64,000 nt of DNA from Roseburia sp. 1XD42-34 (GTDB lineage Bacteria; Bacillota; Bacilli; Bacillales; Amphibacillaceae): contig NZ_QWLJ01000009.1 of assembly GCF_009917385.1 (NCBI RefSeq), forward strand, positions 62,001 to 126,000, written 5' to 3'. Both the position numbers and the translations under genes were made by a program. The notes beneath the pieces were generated by a model. The model saw only the letters and a program-made list of their open reading frames with translations. It was not told where the DNA came from and searched no databases. This document shows, piece after piece, positions 26,765 through 35,367 of the stretch (position 1 is the first letter of the stretch; each line of letters opens with the position of its first letter).

Positions 26765-27364
26765 TTATCCACTTAATCTTGCACGACTTAAAACAGGAAT
26801 TCTTTTTATAACACGCTCCATAAATAAAGCAGCTAAAACAGCAAAAGCAATATCTTTAATTAAAAATGGGATCATTCCACTCCAAGCCAAGGTATAACTA
26901 AGTGGCACGTCCAACCACATATTGGAAGCTGCATACATGTATGTTACTCCAATGAAATAATTGATAAATGTACCAATAACAGCTGCGGCACAATAGCGAA
27001 TAATAGAATAGTCTTTGCTGCGATTATTTACTATCCAACCAACAAAGCAAGCAACAAAAATAAATGATATCACAAATCCGCCAGTAGGGCTGATAAATAT
27101 CCGAGGCCCAGCTGATAGTCCAGCAAATACAGGTACTCCAGCTACACCTATTAGCATATATGCCAACATTGAAAAACTGCCTAATTTTCTTCCGAGCATT
27201 AACCCTGCAAGAATAGCGAAAAATGTTTGGAAGGATAATGGTACGTCAGCTCCACCAATTGGTATGGTTAACATCGGAAACCAAACGGTAATATTTGCTC
27301 CAATTGCCATTAATACAACAAAAACCGCTCCATATGTAAGATCCATTGTTTTGAGTTGTTTCAT
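26765..27364 (-). CDS. bioY: Biotin transporter substrate-binding subunit BioY
   Basis: A 199-residue protein with six hydrophobic segments. Family signatures are FQTFFAILAGLMLGRKLG near residue 45, GVAGVPVFAG near 73 and GPRIFISPTGGFVISFI near 86. It is the S component of an energy-coupling-factor transporter, or acts alone in some bacteria. No EcfA/EcfT genes are nearby, so it probably uses shared ones. Expression should be repressed by biotin through the BirA site upstream. CCCCC TTT tail on the plus strand corresponds to a GGGGGAAAC ribosome-binding site. Confidence 0.93.
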   Translation of the reverse strand: MKQLKTMDLTYGAVFVVLMAIGANITVWFPMLTIPIGGADVPLSFQTFFAILAGLMLGRKLGSFSMLAYMLIGVAGVPVFAGLSAGPRIFISPTGGFVISFIFVACFVGWIVNNRSKDYSIIRYCAAAVIGTFINYFIGVTYMYAASNMWLDVPLSYTLAWSGMIPFLIKDIAFAVLAALFMERVIKRIPVLSRARLSG

Positions 27365-27422
27365 AAAAGTTTCCCCCTTTTGTCTATAAAAATATATTAA
27401 TTAATAGTGCATGATAGAATTC

Positions 27423-27474
27423 ATACTATCGGTTTCTGGTTTATTTGTCAACGAATTTAGTTTTAGGTTAACAA
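27423..27474 (-). promoter_or_regulatory. bioY promoter overlapped by a BirA operator
   Basis: On the minus strand TTGACA (27451-27446) and TAGTAT (27428-27423) are 17 bp apart. TTGTTAAC (27474-27467) and GTTGACAA (27452-27445), separated by 14 bp, match the BirA operator plan TTGTTAAC-N14/15-GTTAACAA. The right half covers the -35 box, so biotinyl-AMP-loaded BirA would block RNA polymerase. Confidence 0.85.
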
Positions 27475-27530
27475 TTAAGGGGATAGAACTTTAAGAAGTG
27501 ATGAACTGATAAATATCGTATTAAAAAGGA

Positions 27531-27570
27531 CCAAAAAGAAATATCGCGTATCTCTAACAGGATACGCGAT
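27531..27570 (-). terminator. Terminator of deoD
   Basis: ATCGCGTATC pairs perfectly with GATACGCGAT (27542-27570) and is followed on the minus strand by ATTTCTTTTTGG. Confidence 0.85.
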
Positions 27571-27646
27571 GGTAGTCATGGAAACATTTTTGTTGGCTAA
27601 TAGATGTTTATGAAGCAAAAGGTAAAGATCTTTTAATTAGCGTGTG

Positions 27647-28354
27647 TTATTTAATAACCGCTTCTAATGCGACCTCCATCATTTCATGGAATGTTGTTTG
27701 TCTTTCTTGTGCAGTAGTTTCTTCCCCTGTTAAAATATGGTCGGAAACAGTTAATACGGATAACGCTTGACGATCAAATTTTGCAGCTAATGTGTAAAGG
27801 GCTGTTGTCTCCATTTCTACAGCTAGCACTTTATAAGCTGCTAATTTTTCGTTAACTTCTTTTGCGTTATCTCGGTAGAAGGTATCACTTGTAAATACAT
27901 TGCCCACTTTTAAGTTCAATCCTTTAGCCACACCTGCATCATAGGCGTTCTTTAAAAGCTCAAAATCAGCCAACGGTGCATAGTCAATGCCTCCAAAAAC
28001 CATTCGATTCATTTGTGAATCAGTTGTGGAACCTTGAGCAAGTATAACGTCTCTCACTTTTACATCCTTTTGAATGGCACCACAAGTACCTACACGAATT
28101 AATTTTTTCACGTCATAGCTTTGAATTAACTCATTCACATATATGGAGATAGAAGGTACTCCCATGCCTGTTCCTTGAACAGAGATTTTTTCACCTTTAT
28201 ATGTTCCTGTATACCCTAGCATGCCTCTTACTTCATTATACTGTTTTGGATTTTCCAGGAAAGTTTCTGCGATAAACTTTGCGCGAAGTGGATCTCCTGG
28301 CAATAAAATTTTATCAGCGATTTCTCCTTGTTTTGCACCAATATGTACACTCAT
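27647..28354 (-). CDS. deoD: Purine nucleoside phosphorylase DeoD
   Basis: A 235-residue hexameric-type purine nucleoside phosphorylase that splits (deoxy)nucleosides with phosphate for purine salvage. It has the substrate-site blocks [15 protein letters not shown] near residue 17, [18 protein letters not shown] near 60, [10 protein letters not shown] near 85, and [14 protein letters not shown] near 178. ATG 28354 has AAGGAGG at the correct distance; a longer open frame to 28423 is not supported. It is monocistronic and has its own terminator. Confidence 0.95.
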   Translation of the reverse strand: MSVHIGAKQGEIADKILLPGDPLRAKFIAETFLENPKQYNEVRGMLGYTGTYKGEKISVQGTGMGVPSISIYVNELIQSYDVKKLIRVGTCGAIQKDVKVRDVILAQGSTTDSQMNRMVFGGIDYAPLADFELLKNAYDAGVAKGLNLKVGNVFTSDTFYRDNAKEVNEKLAAYKVLAVEMETTALYTLAAKFDRQALSVLTVSDHILTGEETTAQERQTTFHEMMEVALEAVIK

Positions 28355-28548
28355 AATGATTGCCTCCTTATAATAGTGAATAGCCTTCAAGATAACGTTA
28401 TCATAGGCGTTCGCTAAAAACAACTGCCAAGAAATAAGGAGTGTTAAATAAGTTATTATTGGGAAACGTATGTTAATGAAGAAGCAAATAATGTTCCTCG
28501 ATGTTTAAACAAAAAAATACAATATTTTATTAAAAAAACACTTTTTTG

Positions 28549-28577
28549 TTTCAAAAAATCATTTTTTTGTATATAAT
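28549..28577 (+). promoter_or_regulatory. Probable promoter and long leader of ptsH
   Basis: TTTCAA (28549-28554) and TATAAT (28572-28577) are 17 bp apart. Transcription from here gives a leader of about 225 nt before ATG 28811. No known riboswitch was recognised in it. The rest of the spacer 28355-28548 shows no gene. Confidence 0.55.
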
Positions 28578-28810
28578 AGGTTTAGCTCAGTTTTTCACTT
28601 GGATGAAGTGCATACCTTATACTTATAAAGCTTGTTCCAGTAGGAGAAAACAAGGTTAAGGAAGCAAGGGGTATCATCTTTAATGTCGTTGGGAAAAGTA
28701 AGCGGATTAAAAGTATGGTATAAAAAAATAAATAAATCCTATGCTTGCTGAGCCATTTTAATAATTTTTAATTACGTTACAAGATAATTTCTTTGGAAGG
28801 ATGAAGGAAA

Positions 28811-29074
28811 ATGACAGAAAAAACTTTTACAATTACAGCAGATACTGGAGTACACGCACGTCCAGCTACACTTTTGGTTAACAAAGCAGGACAGTTTGAA
28901 TCTGAAGTGGAAATAACTTACAATGATAAAACGGTAAATTTAAAATCTATCATGGGTGTTATGTCACTTGGTATTCCTAAGGGAGCAAAGATCAAGATTT
29001 CTGCTAATGGATCAGATGAAAGTGAAGCACTTAAAGGTATCGAAGAGGTTATTAAAGAGCATCTTGGTGAATAA
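28811..29074 (+). CDS. ptsH: Phosphocarrier protein HPr
   Basis: An 87-residue HPr. His15 in TGVHARPAT is the site phosphorylated by enzyme I. Ser46 in [12 protein letters not shown] is the regulatory site of HPr kinase. With His15 present it is a true PTS carrier and not the Crh paralogue, which has Gln there. It relays phosphate in sugar uptake and, as HPr-Ser-P, serves as CcpA corepressor. GGAAGGATGAAGG precedes ATG. Unusually it stands alone, without ptsI, behind a long leader and before its own terminator. Confidence 0.95.
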   Translation: MTEKTFTITADTGVHARPATLLVNKAGQFESEVEITYNDKTVNLKSIMGVMSLGIPKGAKIKISANGSDESEALKGIEEVIKEHLGE

Positions 29075-29075
29075 T

Positions 29076-29110
29076 AAAAAACTGTCAGCTTTTACGCTGA
29101 CAGTTTTTTA
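29076..29110 (+). terminator. Terminator of ptsH
   Basis: AAAACTGTCAGC pairs with GCTGACAGTTTT over a short loop and ends in TTTTTT. Confidence 0.92.
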
Positions 29111-29234
29111 CTTTGAGATAGAAATAATGTTGATGTAGAATCAGACTTGTGATTTTATAGTAAAGCTGTATCTCTGTTACCTGATAAAAAACATGAAGAA
29201 TGGTATGCGTTTCACTGGTATTTTTGATCACACG

Positions 29235-29612
29235 CTAATAGTATGCTTTTTCCAGCCTATTCAAACATGACAGTGCAGCTTGATTATAATCGGAATCCTC
29301 CTGCGCTAGCTTTTGCTTATATTCCTCTATCGCTTGCTTTAATGAGTCTGTATAATCTGGAACACTCTCAGTGAAGCGATGCACTGCTGCTTTTTTTACG
29401 TTGGTTTTTTCGCCAAATGCTAGTGCCTTCCGTTCATGAAAGAAAACACCTTCTGTTTGATGGGGATTATGTAAGTCTCCTTGCATCGGATGTTTTTTTA
29501 CAGCTAGCACTTCTACTACATAACGGTCTCCTTTATCCGCAATCACTTTTCCGATATAGGTGCCTGATCGATAATGCGCTTTTACCATTTCCCCGATATC
29601 TACGTCTGCCAT
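29235..29612 (-). CDS. kapB: Kinase-associated protein KapB
   Basis: A 125-residue cytosolic-looking protein. It starts IGEMVKAHYRSGTYIGKVIA, an SH3-like barrel, then HPMQGDLHNPHQTEGVFFHERKALA, followed by a helical tail. These are the features of KapB, which in B. subtilis is encoded next to the sporulation sensor kinase KinB and is needed for its signalling. Despite the historical name 'lipoprotein B', no lipobox is present. kinB is not in this window, so the gene is separated from its usual partner. AGGAGG precedes the start. Confidence 0.85.
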   Translation of the reverse strand: MADVDIGEMVKAHYRSGTYIGKVIADKGDRYVVEVLAVKKHPMQGDLHNPHQTEGVFFHERKALAFGEKTNVKKAAVHRFTESVPDYTDSLKQAIEEYKQKLAQEDSDYNQAALSCLNRLEKAYY

Positions 29613-29913
29613 TCTATCCAGCCTCCTTCTATAAAAAATATGCTCTTTTTATCTATTTTGCCAAAAATAAAGTATAACTTCAATCCGCAGGTCTTCTTCT
29701 TTCTGCCACTGGCTATTACGATCAAGCAAAATCTCTAAATAAATTGGTCATATACTGGTAGATGGATTTCGGACTACTTTACTGTGTTTTCACTTCATAG
29801 GATGAAAAGTGAGATGTTATTACCAGTACGGAAGGTTTGGCGAACAATTTGCTTTATATCTTTAGGTAATGATGATAAGTTTGATATAATGATGTGGGAG
29901 GATGTGAGGGGAA

Positions 29914-30096
29914 ATGATGCCTTTTCTTTATTTTCCAGAGGATAAATCGGAATATATCCCTGCCATTATTACATTAGTCGTGTTTTTTATAGCTGCAGGG
30001 ATCACGATGTACTTTATTTATAAAAAGTCAAAAAAAGACGAAAAAAAATTCAAGCAAGAATATCATCACGAACTAAATGAATCACGTGATAAATGA
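29914..30096 (+). CDS. Small single-span membrane protein
   Basis: A 60-residue protein with one membrane helix (about residues 15-36, IPAIITLVVFFIAAGITMYF) and a strongly charged Lys/Glu cytoplasmic tail. GAGGGGAA directly precedes the ATG pair, and a good terminator follows the stop, so it is probably a true gene. Not recognised. The 300-bp spacer before it shows no other gene. Confidence 0.7.
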   Translation: MMPFLYFPEDKSEYIPAIITLVVFFIAAGITMYFIYKKSKKDEKKFKQEYHHELNESRDK

Positions 30097-30102
30097 GCCT
30101 GC

Positions 30103-30130
30103 CCTCTTATAAAAAAAGAGGGTTTTTTTA
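30103..30130 (+). terminator. Terminator of the small membrane-protein gene
   Basis: CCCTCTT pairs with AAGAGGG, followed by TTTTTTTA. F1 copy c begins immediately after the T-run. Confidence 0.85.
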
Positions 30131-30402
30131 TTGTCTAGGAAATTATAAAATTTTCCAGCTATGGATAAACTTAAACTTAGGAAGTTATTTAGCCACGTCC
30201 GGCGCAAGCGCCCAGCAACTAGGCGACTTCACGAATCGCCCTACGATAAGTCATCATTGGTTCGTGGTTAAGAGGAAGGCCGACTAAAAACAGGCTTGCC
30301 GCTCAGGCGTCGTCATACTCCTGTTGCAGGAGCATGATTCCTTTATCTTAGCTGCTTCGCTCCAGCCGCTACGTTGCTAAACGGGCGCTCTGCGCCTTTG
30401 TT
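30131..30402 (+). repeat. F1 repeat, copy c (full length)
   Basis: 272 bp from TTGTCTAGGAAATTATAAAA to TGCGCCTTTGTT. It contains AGCCACGTCCGGCGCAAGCG, CAGCAACTAGGCGACTTCAC, GGAAGGCCGACTAAAAACAG and CTTTATCTTAGCTGCTTCGC. The right end carries the small stem GGCGC-TCT-GCGCC followed by TTTGTT, like a mini-terminator. It is the best reference copy. It is nearly identical to the minus-strand copy d. Confidence 0.93.
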
Positions 30403-30472
30403 AAGAGATAAGAAAGTATACAATGAGGTGGCTTAGGGATAATGAAATAACCGAATAGCCTCGTCGCGTTGC
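30403..30472 (+). repeat. F1 repeat fragment, copy c2, in tandem behind copy c
   Basis: AAGAGATAAGAAAGTATACA, GAGGTGGCTTAGGGATAATG and AACCGAATAGCC repeat the F1 left end. The copy begins exactly behind the terminator-like right end of copy c and is cut near 30472. The remaining spacer up to 30707 shows no gene. Confidence 0.8.
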
Positions 30473-30707
30473 GTCCATGTTTAACTTTTACATAGTAATT
30501 ATATTGCATTTGGATATATTGCTTATTTAACGCAAAAGCACATGGAATGAGATTGAAGGATGATTTGCTATTCGTATTCAAAATAGAAAAAAGGAAAATG
30601 ACTATCGACATACCATTTGAACATTAAATTAAAACAATTTTATAACATATGAGTAGCTCTTTAATCAACGGGAAAGCTAAGCAAAAAGAAAGGGTGGGAT
30701 CGAAATT

Positions 30708-31280
30708 ATGCGACCATTTCTATTCATTCTACTCATCCTGTTGATGGTGGCTTGTCAACCGGAAGACAAAAAAACAAGAGAAGCGGAAATGTACAATTCA
30801 TCCGGTGATATGGTTGGAACTGCAACTTTTGGTGAACAATCCGATGGAGTGAAGATAAAAGTAGAACTGGAAGGGTTGGAACCTGGTTTTCATGGCATCC
30901 ATGTCCATGAATACGCTAAATGCGAAGGGCCAGACTTTAAATCTGCTGGGAATCATTTTAATCCTACAGGAGCAGAACATGGCCTGATGCACCCAGAAGG
31001 TCCCCACTTAGGGGACTTGCCAAATATAGAAGCAGATGCGAGTGGAGTGGCTAATGCTGATCTAATGTTGCCACAAGTTACTTTATTGGATGGAAAGGAT
31101 TCATTAACTTCAGGAGAAGGTACATCCATTATTGTTACGAAAAACGAAGATGATGGGATGACTCAACCAGGAGGCGATTCTGGAGAAAGAATTATTTGTG
31201 GAACATTGACAAAAGAAAAAAGCAAAGGTGGGAAATCGCCAACAGATCCAACGCAAAATAATGACGAATCAGAAGAGTAA
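30708..31280 (+). CDS. sodC: Cu/Zn superoxide dismutase-like lipoprotein, one Cu ligand missing
   Basis: A 190-residue lipoprotein with lipobox LMVAC (Cys16) and a Cu/Zn-SOD fold. Cu-site His65, His67 (GIHVHEY) and bridging His83 (GNHFNP) are present, as are Zn-site His91, His100 and Asp103 (GPHLGDLPN). The fourth Cu ligand, normally His in the IIVH motif, is Thr144 (SIIVTKNEDD). The C-terminus GERIICG is conserved. The B. subtilis homologue YojM also lacks normal Cu ligation. This copy may bind Zn but is unlikely to be an efficient dismutase. The tail after residue 165 is a low-complexity acidic extension. Confidence 0.88.
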   Translation: MRPFLFILLILLMVACQPEDKKTREAEMYNSSGDMVGTATFGEQSDGVKIKVELEGLEPGFHGIHVHEYAKCEGPDFKSAGNHFNPTGAEHGLMHPEGPHLGDLPNIEADASGVANADLMLPQVTLLDGKDSLTSGEGTSIIVTKNEDDGMTQPGGDSGERIICGTLTKEKSKGGKSPTDPTQNNDESEE

Positions 31281-31319
31281 GGTGAATGATTTCCTTCGAG
31301 CTATTAAGGTTCACTCATG

Positions 31320-31378
31320 CAAAAAAGCAGGTTTTGGACGAAAGTGGTTAAGCACATTGCCTTCCCCTGCTTTTTCTC
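31320..31378. terminator. Terminator between sodC and patB
   Basis: AAAAAGCAGG and CCTGCTTTTT form a 10-bp stem with a long loop between convergent genes, with T's on both outer sides. Confidence 0.6.
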
Positions 31379-31412
31379 TCAACACCTAGAACAAGGTGAG
31401 TCAAAGCCCACT

Positions 31413-32585
31413 TCACTTTATGTTTTGTATAGCTTGGATGATCCTGTCAACTCCTTCTTCCAAGGTTACTCTCGGGCAAGCGATATTCATTCGCATAAAA
31501 CTGGAACCTTCTTCTCCATAATCGTTTCCAGTATTTAAACCTACCCTAGCTTCTTGGATCATAAATTTACGAAGTGCGTCAGGTTCCATTTTTAAAGTGC
31601 TACAATCAATCCAAAGTAGATATGTTCCTTCTGAGTTCGTAACAGTAATATAAGGAATCTGTGCTTGAAACATTTTTTGGACATATTCTTTATGACTTTT
31701 TAGTACTTGACGGAGTTCGTCAAGCCAATGGTCTCCATGCATATAAGCAGCTTCTAAGGCAGTGTTCCCCATAGTGTTAAGTCCATGCACACCTTGTTTT
31801 GACAATTGATCATTTAATTTTTCCCTTAGCTCTTTATTTGCAGTAATAACATAAGAAGCTTGTAAGCCCGCTAAGTTAAAGGTTTTTGAAGGTGACATGC
31901 ACGTTATCGTTCGATTGTTAATTTCTTCTGAAAGGGATGCGATTGGAATATGAATTTCATCAGGAAAAGTTAAATCACAATGAATTTCATCTGAAATAAT
32001 AAGCACATTATACGCCAAACATAATCTGGATAATTCCTCCAGTTCTTCTCTTTTCCATACGCGACCAACTGGATTATGTGGCGAACAAAGAATAAACGCC
32101 TTTACACCTTGCTTTAGCTTTTCTTCAAAATCGTTAAAATCAATCTGATAGTAGTTGTCTTCATAGCGCAAGGGATTTTTAACGATTTGCCTGCCGTGAC
32201 TTTTAATTACATGATAAAAAGGTGTGTAGACAGGTGTTTGAATCAAGATTTTGTCATCAGGTTCTGTGAATGCTTGCACTGCCATATGTAAGCTAGTTAC
32301 AACACCTGGACTAAACGATAACCAGTTAGGGTTAATTTTCCATTGGTGTCTGCGGTTAATCCAGTTTACAATCGATGCTTTGATGGCATCGTCCACCATC
32401 GTATAGCCATAAATGCCGTGTTTAGCACGCTCAATGAGTGCTTCGTTTACTTTATCTGGCGCTTTAAAATCCATATCTGCTACCCACATCGGCAATACAT
32501 CGTCAGTCTGAAACACGGGTGCTAACATATCCCATTTTACTGATCGGGTATTTTTTCTATCATGTTGTATTTCAAATATACTCAT
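31413..32585 (-). CDS. patB: PLP-dependent C-S lyase/aminotransferase, MalY/PatB type
   Basis: A 390-residue fold-type I PLP enzyme. The N-terminal LPMWVADMDFKAP is the MalY/PatB hallmark. SPGVVTSLHMAVQAF, CSPHNPVGRVW and ISDEIHCDL are PLP-contact regions, and the Schiff-base lysine is Lys234 in SPSKTFNLAG. The family cleaves cystathionine or cysteine, releasing H2S or thiols. GGAGGCTGG precedes the start. In B. subtilis patB is also found in the yug region near kapB, which agrees with the order here. Confidence 0.92.
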   Translation of the reverse strand: MSIFEIQHDRKNTRSVKWDMLAPVFQTDDVLPMWVADMDFKAPDKVNEALIERAKHGIYGYTMVDDAIKASIVNWINRRHQWKINPNWLSFSPGVVTSLHMAVQAFTEPDDKILIQTPVYTPFYHVIKSHGRQIVKNPLRYEDNYYQIDFNDFEEKLKQGVKAFILCSPHNPVGRVWKREELEELSRLCLAYNVLIISDEIHCDLTFPDEIHIPIASLSEEINNRTITCMSPSKTFNLAGLQASYVITANKELREKLNDQLSKQGVHGLNTMGNTALEAAYMHGDHWLDELRQVLKSHKEYVQKMFQAQIPYITVTNSEGTYLLWIDCSTLKMEPDALRKFMIQEARVGLNTGNDYGEEGSSFMRMNIACPRVTLEEGVDRIIQAIQNIK

Positions 32586-32770
32586 TTTCCAGCCTCCTTT
32601 TTGTATTTCAGCTTTGTTAGAATATGAATTCTGTTGGAGACATAGTTCACAATCCAGTTTTTTGTTATGAACGGATTACCTACGCACCATCTGCTCGAAC
32701 ACATATTTATAGTATAACATGTTCATTAAATCCTGAAAGAGCAGAGTAATGAATATTTGAATTTATTTAC

Positions 32771-32935
32771 CCCCGTATATAAAGTGTTGCAAGGAGTTGG
32801 ATAATTTGCACTGCAACCATTCTAAGTGGGAAATAACAGTACCAAAATGCCTTAATTCCTAAGCGGCCTTTAGGGCGTATCTTTGGGCTACTAACAATAG
32901 GAGGGAATTAAACCCTCACTGATTGAGATTTACTT
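32771..32935 (+). repeat. E2 repeat, copy 5
   Basis: After TTTAC it begins CCCCGTATATAAAGTGTTGC, holds AAGGAGTTGGATAATTTGCA and AGTACCAAAATG...CCTTTAGGGCGTAT, then GGAGGGAATTAAACCCTC, and ends TTTACTT. The first hairpin is partly deleted. Confidence 0.8.
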
Positions 32936-33020
32936 CCCGTATTCGGAAATATAGAGGGTTTGCAATAGTTTCAGCGATTTGACAAATCAACCAATGGTGG
33001 GCAACATAAACTTCATTTAC

Positions 33021-33105
33021 GCCGTATGCGAGGTCCATCAGACTCCCGATTTAAGATCTGAGGCCCAACCGGGAGATAACGGCCTAAAATTCGGTTTCAT
33101 TGTTA
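33021..33105 (+). repeat. E2 repeat fragment, copy 6
   Basis: TTTAC then GCCGTATGCGAGGTCCATCA, GACTCCCG and AACCGGGAGATAACGGCCTA match the 5' half of E2. The 3' half is missing. Confidence 0.65.
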
Positions 33106-33226
33106 GTATCAGTTAAAATGTTGGAGACGTAACACGTAGTGCTTTTCTTATTCATGTTCACATCCCAAATGCACGAAACAGGTTATGAGGATCTTATGAA
33201 AAACGAAGCGTCGTGGTTAACAAAGA

Positions 33227-33489
33227 ACAAAGGCGCAGAGCGCCCGTTTAGCAACGTAGCGGCTGGAGCGAAGCAGCTAAGATAAAGGAATCATGCTCCT
33301 GCAACAGGAGTATGACGACGCCTGAGCGGCAAGCCCGTTTTTAGTCGGCCTTCCTCTTAACCACGAACCATTGATGACTTATCGTAGGGGATTCGTGAAG
33401 TCGCCTAGTTGCTGGGTGCTGGAGTCGGACGTGGCTAAATAACTTCGTAAGTTTATCCACAGCTGCAAAATTTTATAATTTCCTAGACC
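33227..33489 (-). repeat. F1 repeat, copy d (minus strand)
   Basis: On the minus strand it runs from TCTAGGAAATTATAAAATTT to GCTCTGCGCCTTTGTT, nearly identical to copy c. Its left end lies directly behind a minus-strand intrinsic terminator (33490-33523), which keeps the rule seen in plus-strand copies. Confidence 0.92.
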
Positions 33490-33523
33490 AAGAAAAAAGC
33501 AAAGCGATATTAGCGCTTTGCCT
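33490..33523 (-). terminator. Orphan minus-strand terminator before F1 copy d
   Basis: On the minus strand GCAAAGCG-CTAATAT-CGCTTTGC is followed by TTTTTTCTTGG. The nearest minus-strand gene, pgi, ends 350 bp upstream and has its own terminator at 33690-33714. No gene was recognised between the two. Confidence 0.85.
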
Positions 33524-33689
33524 ACAGGGGGAATACGAGAAAGTCTTACATTCCTTAGTTTACCCAATAAAAAATAGTTTAAACATGAATACGTACACGT
33601 TTTATCATTTTTATGTGGATGGCTAAACTTTTCGGTACTTATTTACTAAAGCTCCTACAAGTTAAGCGATTTGTAAAACAAATTCACAT

Positions 33690-33714
33690 ATAGAAAAAGG
33701 GGGGAAACCCCCCA
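33690..33714 (-). terminator. Probable original terminator of pgi
   Basis: On the minus strand GGGGGG-TTT-CCCCCC is followed by TTTTTC. E2 copy 7 now lies between this hairpin and the pgi stop codon. Confidence 0.8.
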
Positions 33715-33728
33715 CTATGGCCTATTTC

Positions 33729-33877
33729 ATGTAAGATGCTGTAACCCGGCTTTAAGCAGTCCAAGTAGACAAAGAATGTATGAGGGGGAGAACAGCGCCA
33801 AAATCCAGCTAGTTCTTTAAGTCATACTCTTACGGTAGGTATGAACGGGTACCCCTCTGATTGAAGCTTCTTTTTAT
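33729..33877 (+). repeat. E2 repeat, copy 7, abutting the pgi stop codon
   Basis: It starts CATGTAAGATGCTGTAACCC, keeps GAGGGGGAGAACAGCGCC, CTTTAAGTCATACTCTTACG and TGATTGAAGCTTCTTTTTAT, and is diverged. It runs antisense to pgi, and its terminal TTTAT covers the pgi stop (TTA on the plus strand at 33874-33876). Confidence 0.75.
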
Positions 33878-35220
33878 AATCTGTTTTCCAGGTTTTTTCT
33901 TTCTTTTTCAAAACCAGGTTTACCTAAAAGAGCAAACATGTTCTTTTTATATGCTTCTACACCTGGTTGGTCAAACGGATTAACCCCTAATAGATAGCCG
34001 CTGATCGCACAAGCCTTTTCAAAAAAGTAGACAAGATAGCCAAAAGTGTAAGCATCTAGCCTAGGGACTTCTACGACAAGATTTGGTACTCCGCCATCCG
34101 TGTGGGCAAGAAGTGTGCCTTGGAAAGCTTTGTCATTAATTTCATGAATCGTCTTTCCAGCTAAATAATTTAATCCATCGGCATTAACAGGATCACTTTC
34201 TACAGTTATTTGATGCTTAGGCTCTTGGACACGAAGCACGGTTTCGAAAATGTTACGGCGCCCTTCTTGAATATACTGTCCTAATGAGTGTAAATCAGTT
34301 GAAAAGTTAGCAGAAGATGGATAAAGACCTTTGTGATCTTTGCCTTCACTCTCCCCAAACAACTGCTTCCACCATTCTGCAAAATATTGCAGGTTTGGCT
34401 CATAATTAATAAGCAACTCGGTAGTTTTTCCTTTATTGTAAAGAATGTTACGGACAGCAGCATATTGATAACTAGCATTATTTTTTAAGCTTGGATCGTT
34501 GAAATCGTTCATCGCATCACGAGCACCATGCATCATCTCATCAATGGAAGCACCGCTTACAGCAATTGGAAGGAGCCCTACAGCTGTTAAAACAGAATAA
34601 CGTCCGCCAACACCATCAGGAATAACAAATGTTTCATATCCTGCCTGATCTGCAGATGCTTTTAAAGCGCCTTTTTCTTTATCCGTTGTTGCGAAGATGC
34701 GTTCTTTTGCAGCTTCGGCGCCATATTTTTCTTCTAATAGTTGCTTGAAAATACGGAATGCAATTGCTGGCTCTGTAGTCGTACCACTTTTAGAGATAAC
34801 GTTAATGGAAAAATCCTTATCCTTTAAAACGTCCATTAAATCGTGCATGTAAGTAGAACTCATATGGTGTCCAACAAATATGATATGTGGTGCTTTGCGC
34901 TCCTCTTTAGCTAAATAATGTACAAAAGAGTGGTTAAGCATTTCTAGTGCAGCCCTTGCTCCTAAATAAGACCCGCCAATACCGATTACTAACAGCACGT
35001 CAGAATGGTTGCGAATTTTTTCTGCAGCTTCCTTTATTCGTTTGAATTCTTCTTTATCGTATGTTTCAGGTAAGTCAATCCAATCAAGAAAGTCGCTTCC
35101 GGCTCCAGTTCGATTATGTAGCGCGTGATGTGCTGCTTCTACTGCATTCTCTAAATGGTCTAACTCTTGCTCATTCATAAATGGAAGAGCTTTTTTATAC
35201 GTAAATGTTACATGAGTCAT
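33874..35220 (-). CDS. pgi: Glucose-6-phosphate isomerase
   Basis: A 448-residue enzyme of the bacterial single-domain PGI type, converting glucose 6-phosphate and fructose 6-phosphate. It contains [18 protein letters not shown] near residue 78, [16 protein letters not shown] near 140, and the catalytic [16 protein letters not shown] near 205 with [10 protein letters not shown] near 295. AGGAGG precedes the ATG. Its stop codon lies in the right junction of an E2 repeat. B. subtilis pgi is likewise placed next to yuzA and yugI. Confidence 0.97.
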   Translation of the reverse strand: MTHVTFTYKKALPFMNEQELDHLENAVEAAHHALHNRTGAGSDFLDWIDLPETYDKEEFKRIKEAAEKIRNHSDVLLVIGIGGSYLGARAALEMLNHSFVHYLAKEERKAPHIIFVGHHMSSTYMHDLMDVLKDKDFSINVISKSGTTTEPAIAFRIFKQLLEEKYGAEAAKERIFATTDKEKGALKASADQAGYETFVIPDGVGGRYSVLTAVGLLPIAVSGASIDEMMHGARDAMNDFNDPSLKNNASYQYAAVRNILYNKGKTTELLINYEPNLQYFAEWWKQLFGESEGKDHKGLYPSSANFSTDLHSLGQYIQEGRRNIFETVLRVQEPKHQITVESDPVNADGLNYLAGKTIHEINDKAFQGTLLAHTDGGVPNLVVEVPRLDAYTFGYLVYFFEKACAISGYLLGVNPFDQPGVEAYKKNMFALLGKPGFEKERKNLENRL

Positions 35221-35367
35221 TTGTAATCCTCCTTCGAAGAAATAAAATTAAGTTTGTTACATTATTCACTTTACCCAAGAGAGGGTGGGAAATCAAGAAA
35301 GAAACTGTATAATCTCCGTTCATTTTACAAAAACTATTCTAGATACTAAAGGAAGGAGGTTGTAAAC

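Noticed and set aside
28811..29074. The HPr gene as crh
   Set aside because: Residue 15 is His, whereas Crh has Gln there.
30131..30402. F1 as a tRNA-like or known regulatory RNA
   Set aside because: No cloverleaf or riboswitch consensus is present, and multiple copies stand behind unrelated genes.
30369..30611. Open frame of 80 codons on the minus strand
   Set aside because: It runs through F1 repeat sequence, has no ribosome-binding site and no family resemblance.
33379..33567. Open frame of 62 codons on the minus strand
   Set aside because: It spans the orphan terminator and F1 copy d; the coding look comes from the repeat.
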